Shown here piece by piece: positions 12,047 through 19,786 of a stretch of DNA of 64,000 nucleotides. This DNA comes from Arthrobacter glacialis (GTDB taxonomy: Bacteria > Actinomycetota > Actinomycetes > Actinomycetales > Micrococcaceae). Below the pieces are notes generated by a model, which saw nothing but the letters and a program-made list of their open reading frames with translations, was not told the DNA's origin and made no database searches. Both the position numbers and the translations under genes were made by a program. The first letter of the stretch is position 1, and each line of letters starts with the position of its first letter. Location of the stretch: assembly GCF_002909445.1 (NCBI RefSeq), contig NZ_PPXC01000010.1, positions 62,001-126,000 on the forward strand, in the 5' to 3' direction.

Positions 12047-12070
12047 AATGAGACTTTAAATGAGACTTTA
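12047..12070. promoter_or_regulatory. Tandem 12-bp repeat (AATGAGACTTTA x2) upstream of the MerR gene
   Basis: Two exact head-to-tail copies of AATGAGACTTTA at 12047-12058 and 12059-12070, 70-95 nt before the MerR start at 11978. Candidate binding site for the adjacent regulator; no experimental match is known to me. Confidence 0.45.
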
Positions 12071-12252
12071 ACGGCTCTAATCTTCCAGTGTGCCCGTACC
12101 AGCCGCGGCTCGCAATGGGGAACTCTATACTTCGACGTTAGAACGCCGCGGGAGCAAGGTCAAAGACGTTTGCACAACAATTTTGCCGTGTCGAAAGTTT
12201 CAGCCTCAGCTTTAAGGTTAGAGATTCGCCAAAATTCCCTAGAATACGCGAA

Positions 12253-12759
12253 CTATTGGCCGAAATCCTCGGGCTCAACGTCGTTGAGGAATTCGCGGAA
12301 CTGACGAAGCTCACGTTCCTTGGCCTCGTCGTCGACCACCTCGGACTCGGTGCCGTCCTCATCATGATCACCGATCACGACGCCGGCCTCCTCCACCAGG
12401 CTCTCGACGGCCCAGATAGCGCACTGGGCCCGCTGCGCAATGGCGATGGCATCCGAGGCACGTGAACTCACTGTGGTGCCGTCGTCAAAGACCAGCTCCG
12501 CGTAGAAGACACCGTCCTCAACTTTTGTCAGATTGACCCGCACAATGCTGTGGCCCAGGGCCAGCACAACTCCGCACAGCAAGTCATGGGTGAGGGGCCG
12601 CGGCGGCACCACGCCTTGTTCAGCCATGGCTATGGCCGTGGCCTCTGCGGCACCAATCCAGATCGGGATATGGCGTTCGCCCAAGAGCTCGCGCAGCAGC
12701 ACCAGGGGCTGATTTGAGGGCATCTCGATCCGCACCCCAACGATGGTGACCTCAATCAT
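12253..12759 (-). CDS. Bifunctional nuclease family protein (DUF151/BFN, Rv1829-like)
   Basis: 168 residues from ATG 12759. The core begins MIEVTIVGVRIE and includes VLLRELLGERHIPIWIGAAEATAIA, characteristic of the BFN/DUF151 domain whose plant members have both DNase and RNase activity; the bacterial role is not established. The last 35 residues form an acidic tail. The ATG overlaps the stop of the upstream MerR gene (ATGA), so the two are translationally coupled. Two residual assumptions: nuclease activity is from family knowledge only, and the longer reading starting at 12816 is rejected because the conserved domain starts at the ATG. Confidence 0.88.
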   Translation of the reverse strand: MIEVTIVGVRIEMPSNQPLVLLRELLGERHIPIWIGAAEATAIAMAEQGVVPPRPLTHDLLCGVVLALGHSIVRVNLTKVEDGVFYAELVFDDGTTVSSRASDAIAIAQRAQCAIWAVESLVEEAGVVIGDHDEDGTESEVVDDEAKERELRQFREFLNDVEPEDFGQ

Positions 12760-13523
12760 GGTGCTTCCATGTCTGCGATGCGGGCATGGACCAGAGCGCT
12801 GTGCAGGCTCAGGCACAGCTCGGCAATCTCCCGTGCGGCTTCAGCGGCCCGCACGGCCGAAGTGCTGTCCTTGCGTGAGGACAACGGCGCAACCGCCCGC
12901 TCCACCAGACCAAACTCCCTGTCCGCTGCGGCCTGAAACGGACGCAGATGCCGCGGTTCCAGTCCGTGGGCGGCCAGGGCCGTGCAGGCCTGGGCCACTT
13001 TGAGGGCGTGGTCATCGAAGGTGCCCCTGTGCGATTCCACCAGTCCGTAGCTGAGCATGGTCTCGAACAGCTGCTCGCTGGCACCGGATTCGCGCAGCAG
13101 TTCCTCAGGGGTAAACCGGCGCGACCTGCCGTTGAGTTCACGGGCCAGATCTTCGGAAACCATGCGCGGTGCCACGGAAACACCGGGCGGAAGATTTTGC
13201 GGCGTAAGTCCCGCATCAAGGTCATCGAGGTAGTCGCGGATGACCTTCAGCGGCAGGTAGTGGTCGCGTTGGAGGCCCAGCACAAACCGCAGGCGTTCGA
13301 CGTCGGACTCCCGGAATTGCCGGTACCCTGCAGGGGTGCGCTGGGGGCTGATCAAGCCCTTTTCCTCATAAAAACGAATTTTCGATGCCGTCACCGAGGG
13401 GAAGTCCGTGGTCAAAAGAGCCAGGACCTCGCCAATGTTCAATACGGCGGCAGCACCGTTCCGCCGATTGGTGGATTGCACATCCACCAATCGGCGTCCG
13501 GCAGCGGCGTTCAAACTTGCCAC
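12756..13523 (-). CDS. MerR-family regulator FtsR-like (Rv1828/Cg1631 homolog)
   Basis: 255 residues. The MerR domain has LNIGEVLALLTTDFPSVTASKIRFYEEKGLI followed by a YRQFRESDVERLRFVLGLQRD wing, roughly residues 28-95, then a long helical C-terminal domain. Family knowledge: the corynebacterial member (FtsR) activates ftsZ and thereby cell division. The setting between garA-type FHA and the bifunctional nuclease is the same as in mycobacteria and corynebacteria. It lies 8 nt after the FHA gene and overlaps the nuclease start by 4 nt, so the three form one transcription unit. The symbol is withheld because function in this organism is inferred from synteny. Confidence 0.87.
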   Translation of the reverse strand: MASLNAAAGRRLVDVQSTNRRNGAAAVLNIGEVLALLTTDFPSVTASKIRFYEEKGLISPQRTPAGYRQFRESDVERLRFVLGLQRDHYLPLKVIRDYLDDLDAGLTPQNLPPGVSVAPRMVSEDLARELNGRSRRFTPEELLRESGASEQLFETMLSYGLVESHRGTFDDHALKVAQACTALAAHGLEPRHLRPFQAAADREFGLVERAVAPLSSRKDSTSAVRAAEAAREIAELCLSLHSALVHARIADMEAP

Positions 13524-13531
13524 TCTCGCCC

Positions 13532-14017
13532 CTAGGAGCCGGTAGCGGGTTCGCTGGCGCTGAAGTAGTACGTCAAGCGGAACTTGCCGATCTGCACTTC
13601 ATTGCCGGTCCGCAGGCGCACCGAGTCAACCCTGTCCCCGTTAACGTAGGTGCCATTCAGGCTTCCGGCGTCGAGAACCTCAAAACCGCCGTCGCACTTC
13701 ATGAAATTCACGTGACGGCGCGAAACTGTCACATCATCCAGGAAGATGTCTGCATCGGGGTGGCGGCCAGCCGTGGTGACGGCGCTGTCCAGCAGGAAAC
13801 GTGCCCCTGCGTTGGGTCCAACATGCGCAATGAGCAGTGCGGAACCGGCAGGAAGCGAGTTCACGGCATTTTGCTCATCAGGGGCCAACACGGGAACCGA
13901 TGTGGGTCCCCCAGTCGCCACTAATGGGAGCGCAATTGAGGTGGTGTCCGTGGCACCAGGCTGGTCCTGGGAGTTCGCCTGACCCGTAACACCGGCGTCA
14001 TTACTCCTGTCAACCAT
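13532..14017 (-). CDS. garA: FHA-domain regulator of 2-oxoglutarate metabolism (GarA/OdhI-like)
   Basis: 161 residues. The C-terminal FHA domain (about 60-155) shows TTAGRHPDADIFLDDVTVSRRH and SLNGTYVNGDRV, the phosphothreonine-binding loops. Family knowledge: unphosphorylated GarA/OdhI inhibits 2-oxoglutarate dehydrogenase, and PknG/PknB phosphorylation of an N-terminal ETTS threonine makes the FHA domain bind its own tail. Here the tail carries TDTTSIALP with candidate threonines 25 and 26, so the switch seems retained with D in place of E. ATG 14017 is set by AGGAGG upstream. Located between gcvH and the FtsR-like gene as in mycobacteria. Confidence 0.88.
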   Translation of the reverse strand: MVDRSNDAGVTGQANSQDQPGATDTTSIALPLVATGGPTSVPVLAPDEQNAVNSLPAGSALLIAHVGPNAGARFLLDSAVTTAGRHPDADIFLDDVTVSRRHVNFMKCDGGFEVLDAGSLNGTYVNGDRVDSVRLRTGNEVQIGKFRLTYYFSASEPATGS

Positions 14018-14167
14018 TGGTACTCCTCCTAGCAAAAAAGATGATGGGAATTCTGTTGAGTTCCCAAGTACTACAAACCTACGAGCCGTGGCTGGGAAAG
14101 GCCTGCATGATCTCACGTGCCCCGTGTTGGTGGAGCTGGTGAATCCATGCAAACGACCTTTAACTCC

Positions 14168-14554
14168 CTAGCCTACCTTTTCTTGGTACTGCGCTGCGCT
14201 GAGCAAAGCGCCGTAGCTGGCGGCGTCGGAAAGGGTAATTTCAAGCAACCAGCCAGCACCGTAGGGATCGGAGTTAATCAAGGCTGGCTCTGCATCCAAA
14301 GCCTCGTTGCGGGCGCTGACCACACCACCCAAGGGGGCGTAAATGTCGCTGACGCTCTTGGTGGATTCAACCTCTCCCACCACGGTGTCGGCAGTGACGT
14401 CGGTGCCACTCTCGGGCACCTGGACGTAAACCACGTCACCGAGGGCGTCCTGGGCGAAATCGGTGATGCCCACGCGCACCACACCGTCCGCGGAGGGTGC
14501 TGACACCCATTCGTGCTCTGCTGTGTAGGACAAGTCTGCGGGAATGTTGCTCAT
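14168..14554 (-). CDS. gcvH: Glycine cleavage system H protein
   Basis: Lipoyl carrier that shuttles the aminomethyl group between P, T and L proteins of the glycine cleavage system. 128 residues, normal length. The motif GEVESTKSVSD places the lipoyl lysine at residue 66. ATG 14554 was chosen because the family begins close to YTAEHEWV and AAAGG lies upstream; an ATG three codons earlier is possible. It heads the leftward garA-ftsR-type block, 150 nt ahead of garA. No gcvT is present in the window, and gcvP lies 5 kb downstream. Confidence 0.95.
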   Translation of the reverse strand: MSNIPADLSYTAEHEWVSAPSADGVVRVGITDFAQDALGDVVYVQVPESGTDVTADTVVGEVESTKSVSDIYAPLGGVVSARNEALDAEPALINSDPYGAGWLLEITLSDAASYGALLSAAQYQEKVG

Positions 14555-14609
14555 GGTGGGCACCTTTCAAGGTTCATCGCGGCCGGGCGAAGAATATGAC
14601 TAAACAAAA

Positions 14610-14624
14610 ACTAGTTGAACTAGT
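14610..14624. promoter_or_regulatory. Small inverted repeat ACTAG-TTGAA-CTAGT upstream of gcvH
   Basis: Perfect 5-bp arms in an AT-rich stretch between divergent gcvH and the membrane-protein gene, 56 nt before the gcvH start. Possible operator only. Confidence 0.3.
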
Positions 14625-14770
14625 AGAACACGGCGCAGGAAGGACGTTTCTTTCCATAAACCATATCCAGTCTTTAGTGTGTCAGCATTATTCACAAGTC
14701 GAAGGTACCTTCTAGCAATTTTGGCCAGTATTTTATCCGCAGGCGGCCTCATCTCTGCGATGATTTAGCT

Positions 14771-15544
14771 ATGACCGATTCCGCATCACCTACTCCGGCC
14801 AGCCAACCCCAAGCCACACTGAGCGCCGATGGGGACAAGAAAACGAAGGCCGCCATGCCGCAGTGGTTGCTCTTCACCATTTTTGGCGTGGGCGGGGCGG
14901 CGCTTTTGGTGATTGCCTTTCTCATCGCCTCAGTCACTGTTCCCTTGGTGTGGGCGAATTCCATCCGGGACCAGGTGGGCAGCCAGCTGCAAAACAGCAT
15001 TCCGCTGGGCATGTTTTACGGTTTCATCTTCACTTTTTTCCCGGTTCTCCTGGTGTGGCAGGCACGCCGCCCCAAGCTGAACAAGTGGGTCAGAATTTCC
15101 CTCCTGGCAGTGGGTCTGTTGCTCACCTTGCCAAATCTGCTCACCTTGGCAGTCCTGTACGGGGACACGGGAACTGCGGCCGACGCGCGGGCCACCTGGG
15201 CCACCGGCGCCAATTGGTTCGGCACCTGGAGCCAACTTTTCATGGTGATTGGTGTTGTCAGTGGAGTAGCGGTGATCGTCCTGGGCCGGATGTTGTTGCG
15301 CCGTGGCAAGAGTATCCGCGAATTCAAGGCTGCACAGAAACTGGTCCGTGAGACTGAGCAGGCCCAAGCCCGCACCGCCAAGGAGAACGCCAAGATGGCC
15401 GAAAAAAAGGCCCGTGAGGATGCCCGGGCAGCCGAGAAGGCCGAGAAGGCTGCGGCACGGGCCAACCGCCGCGGCCCGGGCGGGGCGCCCGACAATGCCA
15501 GCAGCTCCGGCGCTGGCTCCCCTCCGGAACCACCCCAGGCCTAG
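14771..15544 (+). CDS. Integral membrane protein with charged coiled-coil tail (unknown function)
   Basis: 257 residues. A polar N-terminus is followed by about four hydrophobic segments (roughly 32-60, 76-96, 105-130 and 150-172), then a highly charged Ala/Lys/Glu helix (about 180-230, with KAREDARAAEKAEKAAARAN) likely to form a coiled coil on the cytoplasmic side, ending in a Gly/Pro tail. I do not recognise a catalytic motif. Its stop codon touches the start of the universal stress protein gene, and the two crcB genes follow with overlaps, so it belongs to a four-gene operon that includes fluoride export. Confidence 0.75.
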   Translation: MTDSASPTPASQPQATLSADGDKKTKAAMPQWLLFTIFGVGGAALLVIAFLIASVTVPLVWANSIRDQVGSQLQNSIPLGMFYGFIFTFFPVLLVWQARRPKLNKWVRISLLAVGLLLTLPNLLTLAVLYGDTGTAADARATWATGANWFGTWSQLFMVIGVVSGVAVIVLGRMLLRRGKSIREFKAAQKLVRETEQAQARTAKENAKMAEKKAREDARAAEKAEKAAARANRRGPGGAPDNASSSGAGSPPEPPQA

Positions 15545-16045
15545 ATGGTTGCGTCAATGCGGATTGTTTCAATGCCGTGCGTGCTGGTGGGCGTCTACCC
15601 CGGGCAGCCGGCGGCGGTGGTGCATGAGGGGGCAAAGTTGGCTGACGCTTTGGGCTATCCCCTGGTGTGTGCCTATTCCAACCCGGCCAGATATCTAGTC
15701 AGCGAAGCCACTGACGGAAGCGTCACCTCGGCGTCCGTTGACCCCGATTTCGCTGACGACGCCGACGCAGATTTCCCCACCGGCCTTGCGATTGCCTTGG
15801 CGGGGCAGCTCGCCACGCTGCACATGCCGTGGCGTACGCTGCTTTTGGCCGGCGACCCCGCGCAGTCCCTGGCCCGTTGCGCCAACACCCTGGCCGCCGG
15901 CATGATCGTGGTAGGCACCCATGGCGACGCCCACACCTCGCTGCGGCAGGTTTTCAGCCATTCCGTCGCCGCCAGGCTTGCCCGCCAACAGCACCGGCCC
16001 GTTCTCGTCATCCCCACACACCACCGGCCGCCGGAGCCCAAGTGA
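15545..16045 (+). CDS. Universal stress protein (UspA family)
   Basis: 166 residues, single USP domain. The C-terminal VVGTHGDAHTSLRQVFSHSVAARLARQQHRPVL carries the G-x2-G-x9-G-(S/T)-like nucleotide-binding pattern near 125-150, though spaced imperfectly. ATG 15545 directly follows the upstream stop; ATG 15557 is an alternative. Its last codons overlap the GTG of the first crcB (GTGA), implying translational coupling. The role in stress is inferred from family only. Confidence 0.82.
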   Translation: MVASMRIVSMPCVLVGVYPGQPAAVVHEGAKLADALGYPLVCAYSNPARYLVSEATDGSVTSASVDPDFADDADADFPTGLAIALAGQLATLHMPWRTLLLAGDPAQSLARCANTLAAGMIVVGTHGDAHTSLRQVFSHSVAARLARQQHRPVLVIPTHHRPPEPK

Positions 16046-16488
16046 GCCTGCCATTCCTGCGCCCGCAATCCTTGGGTTGGGTGGCGCTCGGGGGCACTCT
16101 TGGCGCCGGGGCACGCGAGGCGCTGATTCTGGGGATGCCCGACGTCGGTCACGTTCCTTGGGCAATAGTCCTTGCGAACATTGTGGGCGCGTTCCTCTTG
16201 GGATTGCTCTATTCAGCCTTGTCCACGATCCCCCAGGCGCGCGCGCAGCGAACCAGGCGGCTGCGGTTGCTGCTGGGCACTGGTTTTTGTGGCGGATTCA
16301 CCACCTACAGCACCTTGGCCTTGGGTGTTGTTGTGATGGCCGGATCCGGGGGCCTGTTCTGGGCCACCGCCTATGCCTTGGGCACAGTTTTGTTCGGGGC
16401 ACTTGCCACCTGGGCCGGAATAGCTGTGGGGATCCTGGCCGGTCCAGGCGCCGTCCATCGCCCGTTGAAAACAGACGGCCAGCGATGA
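16042..16488 (+). CDS. crcB: Fluoride ion channel subunit CrcB/Fluc 1
   Basis: 148 residues, four hydrophobic helices. Contains the Fluc signature GTGFCGGFTTYSTLALG near residues 78-94, whose phenylalanines and threonines line the fluoride path, and a conserved Asn in LANIVGAFLLG. Fluc is a dual-topology dimer; here two different subunits are encoded in tandem, so a heterodimer is expected. The GTG at 16042 overlaps the upstream stop and the stop overlaps the second subunit's ATG. No fluoride riboswitch was seen ahead of the operon. Confidence 0.92.
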   Translation: MSLPFLRPQSLGWVALGGTLGAGAREALILGMPDVGHVPWAIVLANIVGAFLLGLLYSALSTIPQARAQRTRRLRLLLGTGFCGGFTTYSTLALGVVVMAGSGGLFWATAYALGTVLFGALATWAGIAVGILAGPGAVHRPLKTDGQR

Positions 16489-16862
16489 CACCTCTGATTT
16501 TTCTGGCCATTGCCGTTGCTGGCGGTGTGGGGGCTGCGGCCCGTTTTGCCTTGGACGGGTTCATCGGCCACAAGCTGCAAGCCTCTTTTCCGTGGGCCAC
16601 CTTCATCATCAACGTCTCCGGTTCATTGGCCTTGGGCTTGTTGTCGGCTGCGGCCGCTGGGGTCTTCCTGCCGCCGGAGTGGTCCCTGATTTTGGGTGTC
16701 GGATTCCTAGGCGGTTACACCACCTTCAGCAGCACCAGCTATGAAACCATCCGGCTGTTGATGGACAGGCGCATTCTGGCCTCATTGACCAATGCCCTGG
16801 GCACACTGGCGGCCAGTGTTGGGGCTGCGGCGTTGGGATATGGGCTGGGAAGCCTGCTCTGA
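16485..16862 (+). CDS. crcB: Fluoride ion channel subunit CrcB/Fluc 2
   Basis: 125 residues. Shows AGGVGAAARFALD at the N-terminus, a conserved FIINVSGSLALG helix and GVGFLGGYTTFSSTSYE, the fluoride-filter motif. It is shorter than the first subunit, lacking the hydrophilic ends. The ATG overlaps the previous stop (ATGA), which favours equal production of the two subunits. Ends 10 nt from the convergent acetyltransferase gene with no obvious hairpin between them. Confidence 0.92.
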   Translation: MTPLIFLAIAVAGGVGAAARFALDGFIGHKLQASFPWATFIINVSGSLALGLLSAAAAGVFLPPEWSLILGVGFLGGYTTFSSTSYETIRLLMDRRILASLTNALGTLAASVGAAALGYGLGSLL

Positions 16863-16872
16863 CGCCGCCCAG

Positions 16873-17340
16873 CTAGCCCGTTGGCTCAACGCTCCAGCTC
16901 ATGTGCAGGAGCGGGAACGGCAATCCCTGGGCGTCTGTTTCCGAACGGCCCCGTGGCTTGAAACCGCGCCTGATGTAGAAAACTGCAGCCCGCGGGTTTT
17001 GTTCGTTGACATCCAGGGTCAAGGTGGAAAAGCGCTGCTTGGCCCAGTCAAGAAGCATGCTGCCAACGCCCATTGACCGCGCCTCGTCGGCCACGAAGAG
17101 CATGGCAATTTGCCGGGCCTGCATGCCAATGAACCCCACAAGGCAACCGTTGACCTCCGCCACCTGCACCGTCAGGTTTGGCAGGTACTCATCCCGGACC
17201 ACCGGTTCCAGCCGATCAATCACTTCCGGGGGCAGGAAGTGATGGGTTGCTTCCACGGAATCGCGCCAAATATTGGTGAGTTCTTCCAAGTCTTCAGGTC
17301 CGCGAGATTCTCGCAGGGTCAGAACGGGTGCACTTTTCAT
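16873..17340 (-). CDS. GNAT-family N-acetyltransferase (YjaB-like)
   Basis: 155 residues from ATG 17340. The N-terminus TLRESRGPEDLEELTNIWRDSVEATHHFL and the end GRSETDAQGLPFPLLHMSW closely resemble E. coli YjaB. The acetyl-CoA-binding loop is in VADEARSMGVGSMLLDWA (pyrophosphate loop RSMGVG). LDVNEQNPRAAVFYIRRGFKPRG is the standard motif B of the fold. Substrate unknown. A longer reading to GTG/ATG at 17406 would add a polar leader not seen in relatives. Confidence 0.85.
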   Translation of the reverse strand: MKSAPVLTLRESRGPEDLEELTNIWRDSVEATHHFLPPEVIDRLEPVVRDEYLPNLTVQVAEVNGCLVGFIGMQARQIAMLFVADEARSMGVGSMLLDWAKQRFSTLTLDVNEQNPRAAVFYIRRGFKPRGRSETDAQGLPFPLLHMSWSVEPTG

Positions 17341-17579
17341 GGTCCCGTCATCGTCCCCTGGGCTGGTCTTGGTGGTGAGTGCTTCTGCGCGTCCGTCGCT
17401 GAGCAATTCTCACCCTACAGCCGGGCCATGCCGGATGTGCCCGATGAGATCAAAATGTTATTGCCGCTGCTTGTCGATGACATATTTTCCGCGTCTGGGG
17501 CCGTTGCAGACATTCGCTGGCGACAGGGTGCCTCTGGCGAAAGAACACAAAGGCCCCCGGACACATCAGGGCAACAAAA

Positions 17580-17619
17580 AACCGCTTCAACACCCGATGT
17601 TGCAGGTGGTGAAGCGGTT
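17580..17619 (-). terminator. Rho-independent terminator of tRNA-Lys
   Basis: In the leftward transcript, GAACCGCTTC... pairs with ...GAAGCGGTT (plus-strand arms 17580-17588 and 17611-17619) and is followed by a T-rich run (complement of the A5 at 17575-17580). It starts 5 nt after the tRNA CCA end. Confidence 0.8.
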
Positions 17620-17624
17620 CTTTT

Positions 17625-17700
17625 TGGTGCACCCCTCCGGACTTGAACCGGAAACCCATTGATTAAGAGTCAATTGCTCTGCCAATTGAGCTAGAGGTGC
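17625..17700 (-). tRNA. tRNA-Lys (anticodon CTT)
   Basis: The reverse strand folds as a complete cloverleaf: acceptor GCACCTC/GGGGTGC, D arm with AGCTCAATTGGCAGAGC, anticodon arm TTGACTCTTAATCAA with CTT at the anticodon, and T arm CCGGTTCAAGTCCGG. The 3' CCA is encoded in the DNA. Reads lysine AAG codons. Confidence 0.95.
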
Positions 17701-17867
17701 ATGTACGGCATTTACCACTCTCAACATGCTCCCCAGTGGAGAATTTGTTAAGGCGACTCGCACAGCATCGGCGAGATACTGTACGAGCCTAACCGCCGCT
17801 AACCCTGAGAAGGGCGCCTTGGCTACGTAGAATAATACCTGCCCCCAGCCGGATTATCGGCATCGAA

Positions 17868-17911
17868 ACAGCCAAATGAGGGAAAGGTCACTTTGGTGGT
17901 CATTTGGCTGT
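17868..17911 (-). terminator. 12-bp hairpin at the end of the SMP-30 gene
   Basis: Perfect arms ACAGCCAAATGA (17868-17879) and TCATTTGGCTGT (17900-17911); the right arm contains the last codons and the stop of the SMP-30 gene. No U-tract. Likely 3' end signal of the leftward operon. Confidence 0.55.
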
Positions 17912-18721
17912 CAGTTGGACCGCCACAACCCGGCCCGACGCCGGCAGTGACTGATCCATAACACCGGGCCAATCCGCAACCAGCGCGTACAGAGTGTTGG
18001 CGTCATCGCCGCCCACGGCGCAGGAGAAGCAGGCCTGTTCGAAGGCAACAGTGCGCACCACGTGGCCGCCCTCGGCAACCAGCACGCAGTGCCGTTGCCC
18101 CACATCGGCATACCAAATCCCGCCCTCACCCCAGCAAATCCCATCCGGGGCACTACCCGGCACGGCTGCCCACACGCGCCGATTGGTCAGCGAACCATCG
18201 TCGTGGATATCAAAAGCCGTGAGGTGCCCCGCGTGGGATTCGGCAACCACCAGAGTTCCGCCGTCGCCGGTAACAACCATCCCATTGGGGAAGGCCAGGC
18301 CGTCAGCAACAACCCGGGACGCGCCGTCGGGAGTCACCAGGGCAATAGTCCCGGCAACTGCGGCAGGACCGGGGAAAGTGAATCCAATGCAGTTGACGTA
18401 GGCGTTGGCACCTGCAGTGGCCACCTCATTCCACGGGGAACCCGAGTGCTGGCCAAGATCCGCAACGTCCTCAAGGGTGCCCGCCGGACTCAGGCGCAGA
18501 AGTTTGCACTCCGAGCCGGAGACGATCAGCAACTGGCCGTCCGGGAGCCAGTCGAAGGTGATGGGGAACGACGGGACGGGGATGCTTTGATGGTCCAGGC
18601 CGGCCGGATCCATGGCATGGATGTGGCCCTGGAGCCAGTCGGCGTACCAAAACCGGCCGCCATGCCAGCGGGCCGACTCACCCATGCCGAGCCCTTCGGC
18701 CAGCACACGCATGTTATTCAT
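17900..18721 (-). CDS. SMP-30/gluconolactonase/LRE family protein
   Basis: 273 residues, a six-bladed beta-propeller hydrolase family acting on lactones of sugars or related esters. Family landmarks are GESARWHGGRFWYADW near the N-terminus (metal-ligand Glu), LAFPNGMVVTGDGGTLVVAES near 150, and APDGICWGEGGIWYADVG near 200 with the conserved Asp. No signal peptide, so cytoplasmic. ATG 18721 has AAGGAG 5 nt upstream. It lies 45 nt after the 2OG-oxygenase-like gene and may be the last member of the leftward protease operon. Substrate cannot be told from sequence. Confidence 0.87.
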   Translation of the reverse strand: MNNMRVLAEGLGMGESARWHGGRFWYADWLQGHIHAMDPAGLDHQSIPVPSFPITFDWLPDGQLLIVSGSECKLLRLSPAGTLEDVADLGQHSGSPWNEVATAGANAYVNCIGFTFPGPAAVAGTIALVTPDGASRVVADGLAFPNGMVVTGDGGTLVVAESHAGHLTAFDIHDDGSLTNRRVWAAVPGSAPDGICWGEGGIWYADVGQRHCVLVAEGGHVVRTVAFEQACFSCAVGGDDANTLYALVADWPGVMDQSLPASGRVVAVQLTAK

Positions 18722-18766
18722 GGAGGCTCCTTCACCTTCGCCGTGACTTGCACCGTGAATCCGCCG

Positions 18767-19411
18767 TCAACTGGCCCGGAAACAGAGGGCTGAAATGATG
18801 CGCGGGCCACGCTCCTCCACAGGAATTGTTTCATGCGGCACCAGCCCGCCCAACAGCACAATGCTCTGCCCCGGTACGGCCTTCACCATGCCCGCACCAC
18901 CCTTCGGGTCCCTGCGCACGGCGTCAAGGTCCGCACCCCGGTAGCCGGGATGGACCAGAAGTGCCCCTGCCGGATCATCCGGCGGTGAATCATCGCGCAA
19001 CACAGTGATCAGGGTGACGTCGCAGGCGTCGATGTCCAGGTGAAGGCCCAAATAGTCACCCGGGCGCACGTAGTAGCTGTAGCTGCCGCGCCCACCAGTG
19101 GGCGAAACCGGTGCACCGCACAGCTCAGACAGATAGTCGGACAGCCAAGGGGCGGCATATAAGGCATCCTGTACCAGTCCCCCGCCTGAGGTGAAGAGCT
19201 GGCGCGGAGGGGCTCCCCCACGTCCGGTGGCCCCGTCGCCTTCGAATACTCGTTGCTCGTCGGCGCCGGGATACAGCATCATTGCCTCGGCCAGCAGTTC
19301 GGCGGCTTGCGTCGTCCCGGGCAGGCCGTCCACCACAATCACGCCCCCGCCCTGAGCCAATGGGCCCATGGCCAGGCGTTCTGCGGCCCCGCTTCGCAGC
19401 TGTGTGATCAA
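18767..19411 (-). CDS. 2OG-Fe(II) oxygenase-like protein
   Basis: 214 residues. YYVRPGDYLGLHLDIDACDVTLITVL contains an HxD pair (His124, Asp126), followed by a distal His193 in LVPHETIP and Arg204 in RIISALCF: the metal-binding facial triad and 2-oxoglutarate arginine of the cupin-like dioxygenases, at typical spacing. Function would be hydroxylation or a related oxidation of a small molecule or protein side chain. TTG start at 19411 overlaps the upstream stop (TTGA) and has GGGAGG 6 nt before it. Its operon partners (protease, glycosyltransferase-like) suggest a peptide or protein substrate, which is inference only. Confidence 0.65.
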   Translation of the reverse strand: MITQLRSGAAERLAMGPLAQGGGVIVVDGLPGTTQAAELLAEAMMLYPGADEQRVFEGDGATGRGGAPPRQLFTSGGGLVQDALYAAPWLSDYLSELCGAPVSPTGGRGSYSYYVRPGDYLGLHLDIDACDVTLITVLRDDSPPDDPAGALLVHPGYRGADLDAVRRDPKGGAGMVKAVPGQSIVLLGGLVPHETIPVEERGPRIISALCFRAS

Positions 19412-19782
19412 CCGTCGCCTCCCATCAATTCTGTCGGTGGTTCAAACACCACGGCGCGCACCATGGCCCGTTCGTGGTCCGGCAGTCCGTCCAGCGGAAG
19501 TTCGGCTTGCCCTGCTGCCGACCAGCCCCCATCCGCCGACTTCACTGGTGTGACGCCGAAGTACCGCCGAAAGATGCTGGCAGGCCCCTCGATGGAAAAC
19601 GAAATGCCCACCGGCTGATGAACAGTGAACCCCGCCGCAGCCAGCTCGGATTGGACTGCGGCAAAGGCTCCAGACGCAGGCAGGTGCCGCGCGAGTGTCG
19701 CAGCGGTGAGTTCGGTATCCAAGGGCGGGCCACCTGGTGATTGTAGGACCACCAGCGCGACCAGCCCGTCGGTTTCAGCCAC
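19408..19782 (-). CDS. Stand-alone subtilase-propeptide-like protein
   Basis: 124 residues from GTG 19782. SELAAAGFTVHQPVGISFSIEGPASIFRRYFG lines up with SEAGFEVLQATNLMVNFCGSRALFDSAFG of the upstream subtilase (its residues 83-111), and the following LPLDGLPDHERAMVRAVVFEPP parallels DIPGLIDPAGTVFEGVLDGIAIEEP there. It therefore looks like a free copy of the protease's N-terminal propeptide, which in relatives acts as folding chaperone and inhibitor. No catalytic residues. GTG 19782 lies 5 nt after the protease stop with GGAG upstream; an ATG at 19830 inside the protease gene is an alternative. Ends overlapping the 2OG-oxygenase start. Confidence 0.6.
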   Translation of the reverse strand: MAETDGLVALVVLQSPGGPPLDTELTAATLARHLPASGAFAAVQSELAAAGFTVHQPVGISFSIEGPASIFRRYFGVTPVKSADGGWSAAGQAELPLDGLPDHERAMVRAVVFEPPTELMGGDG

Positions 19783-19786
19783 GGTT

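Noticed and set aside
14630-14770. Possible fluoride riboswitch before the crcB operon
   Set aside because: No match to the conserved aptamer elements; the operon begins with another gene.
17341-17570. Plus-strand frames between the acetyltransferase and the tRNA-Lys terminator
   Set aside because: No RBS, no domain and overlap with the acetyltransferase gene; treated as non-coding.
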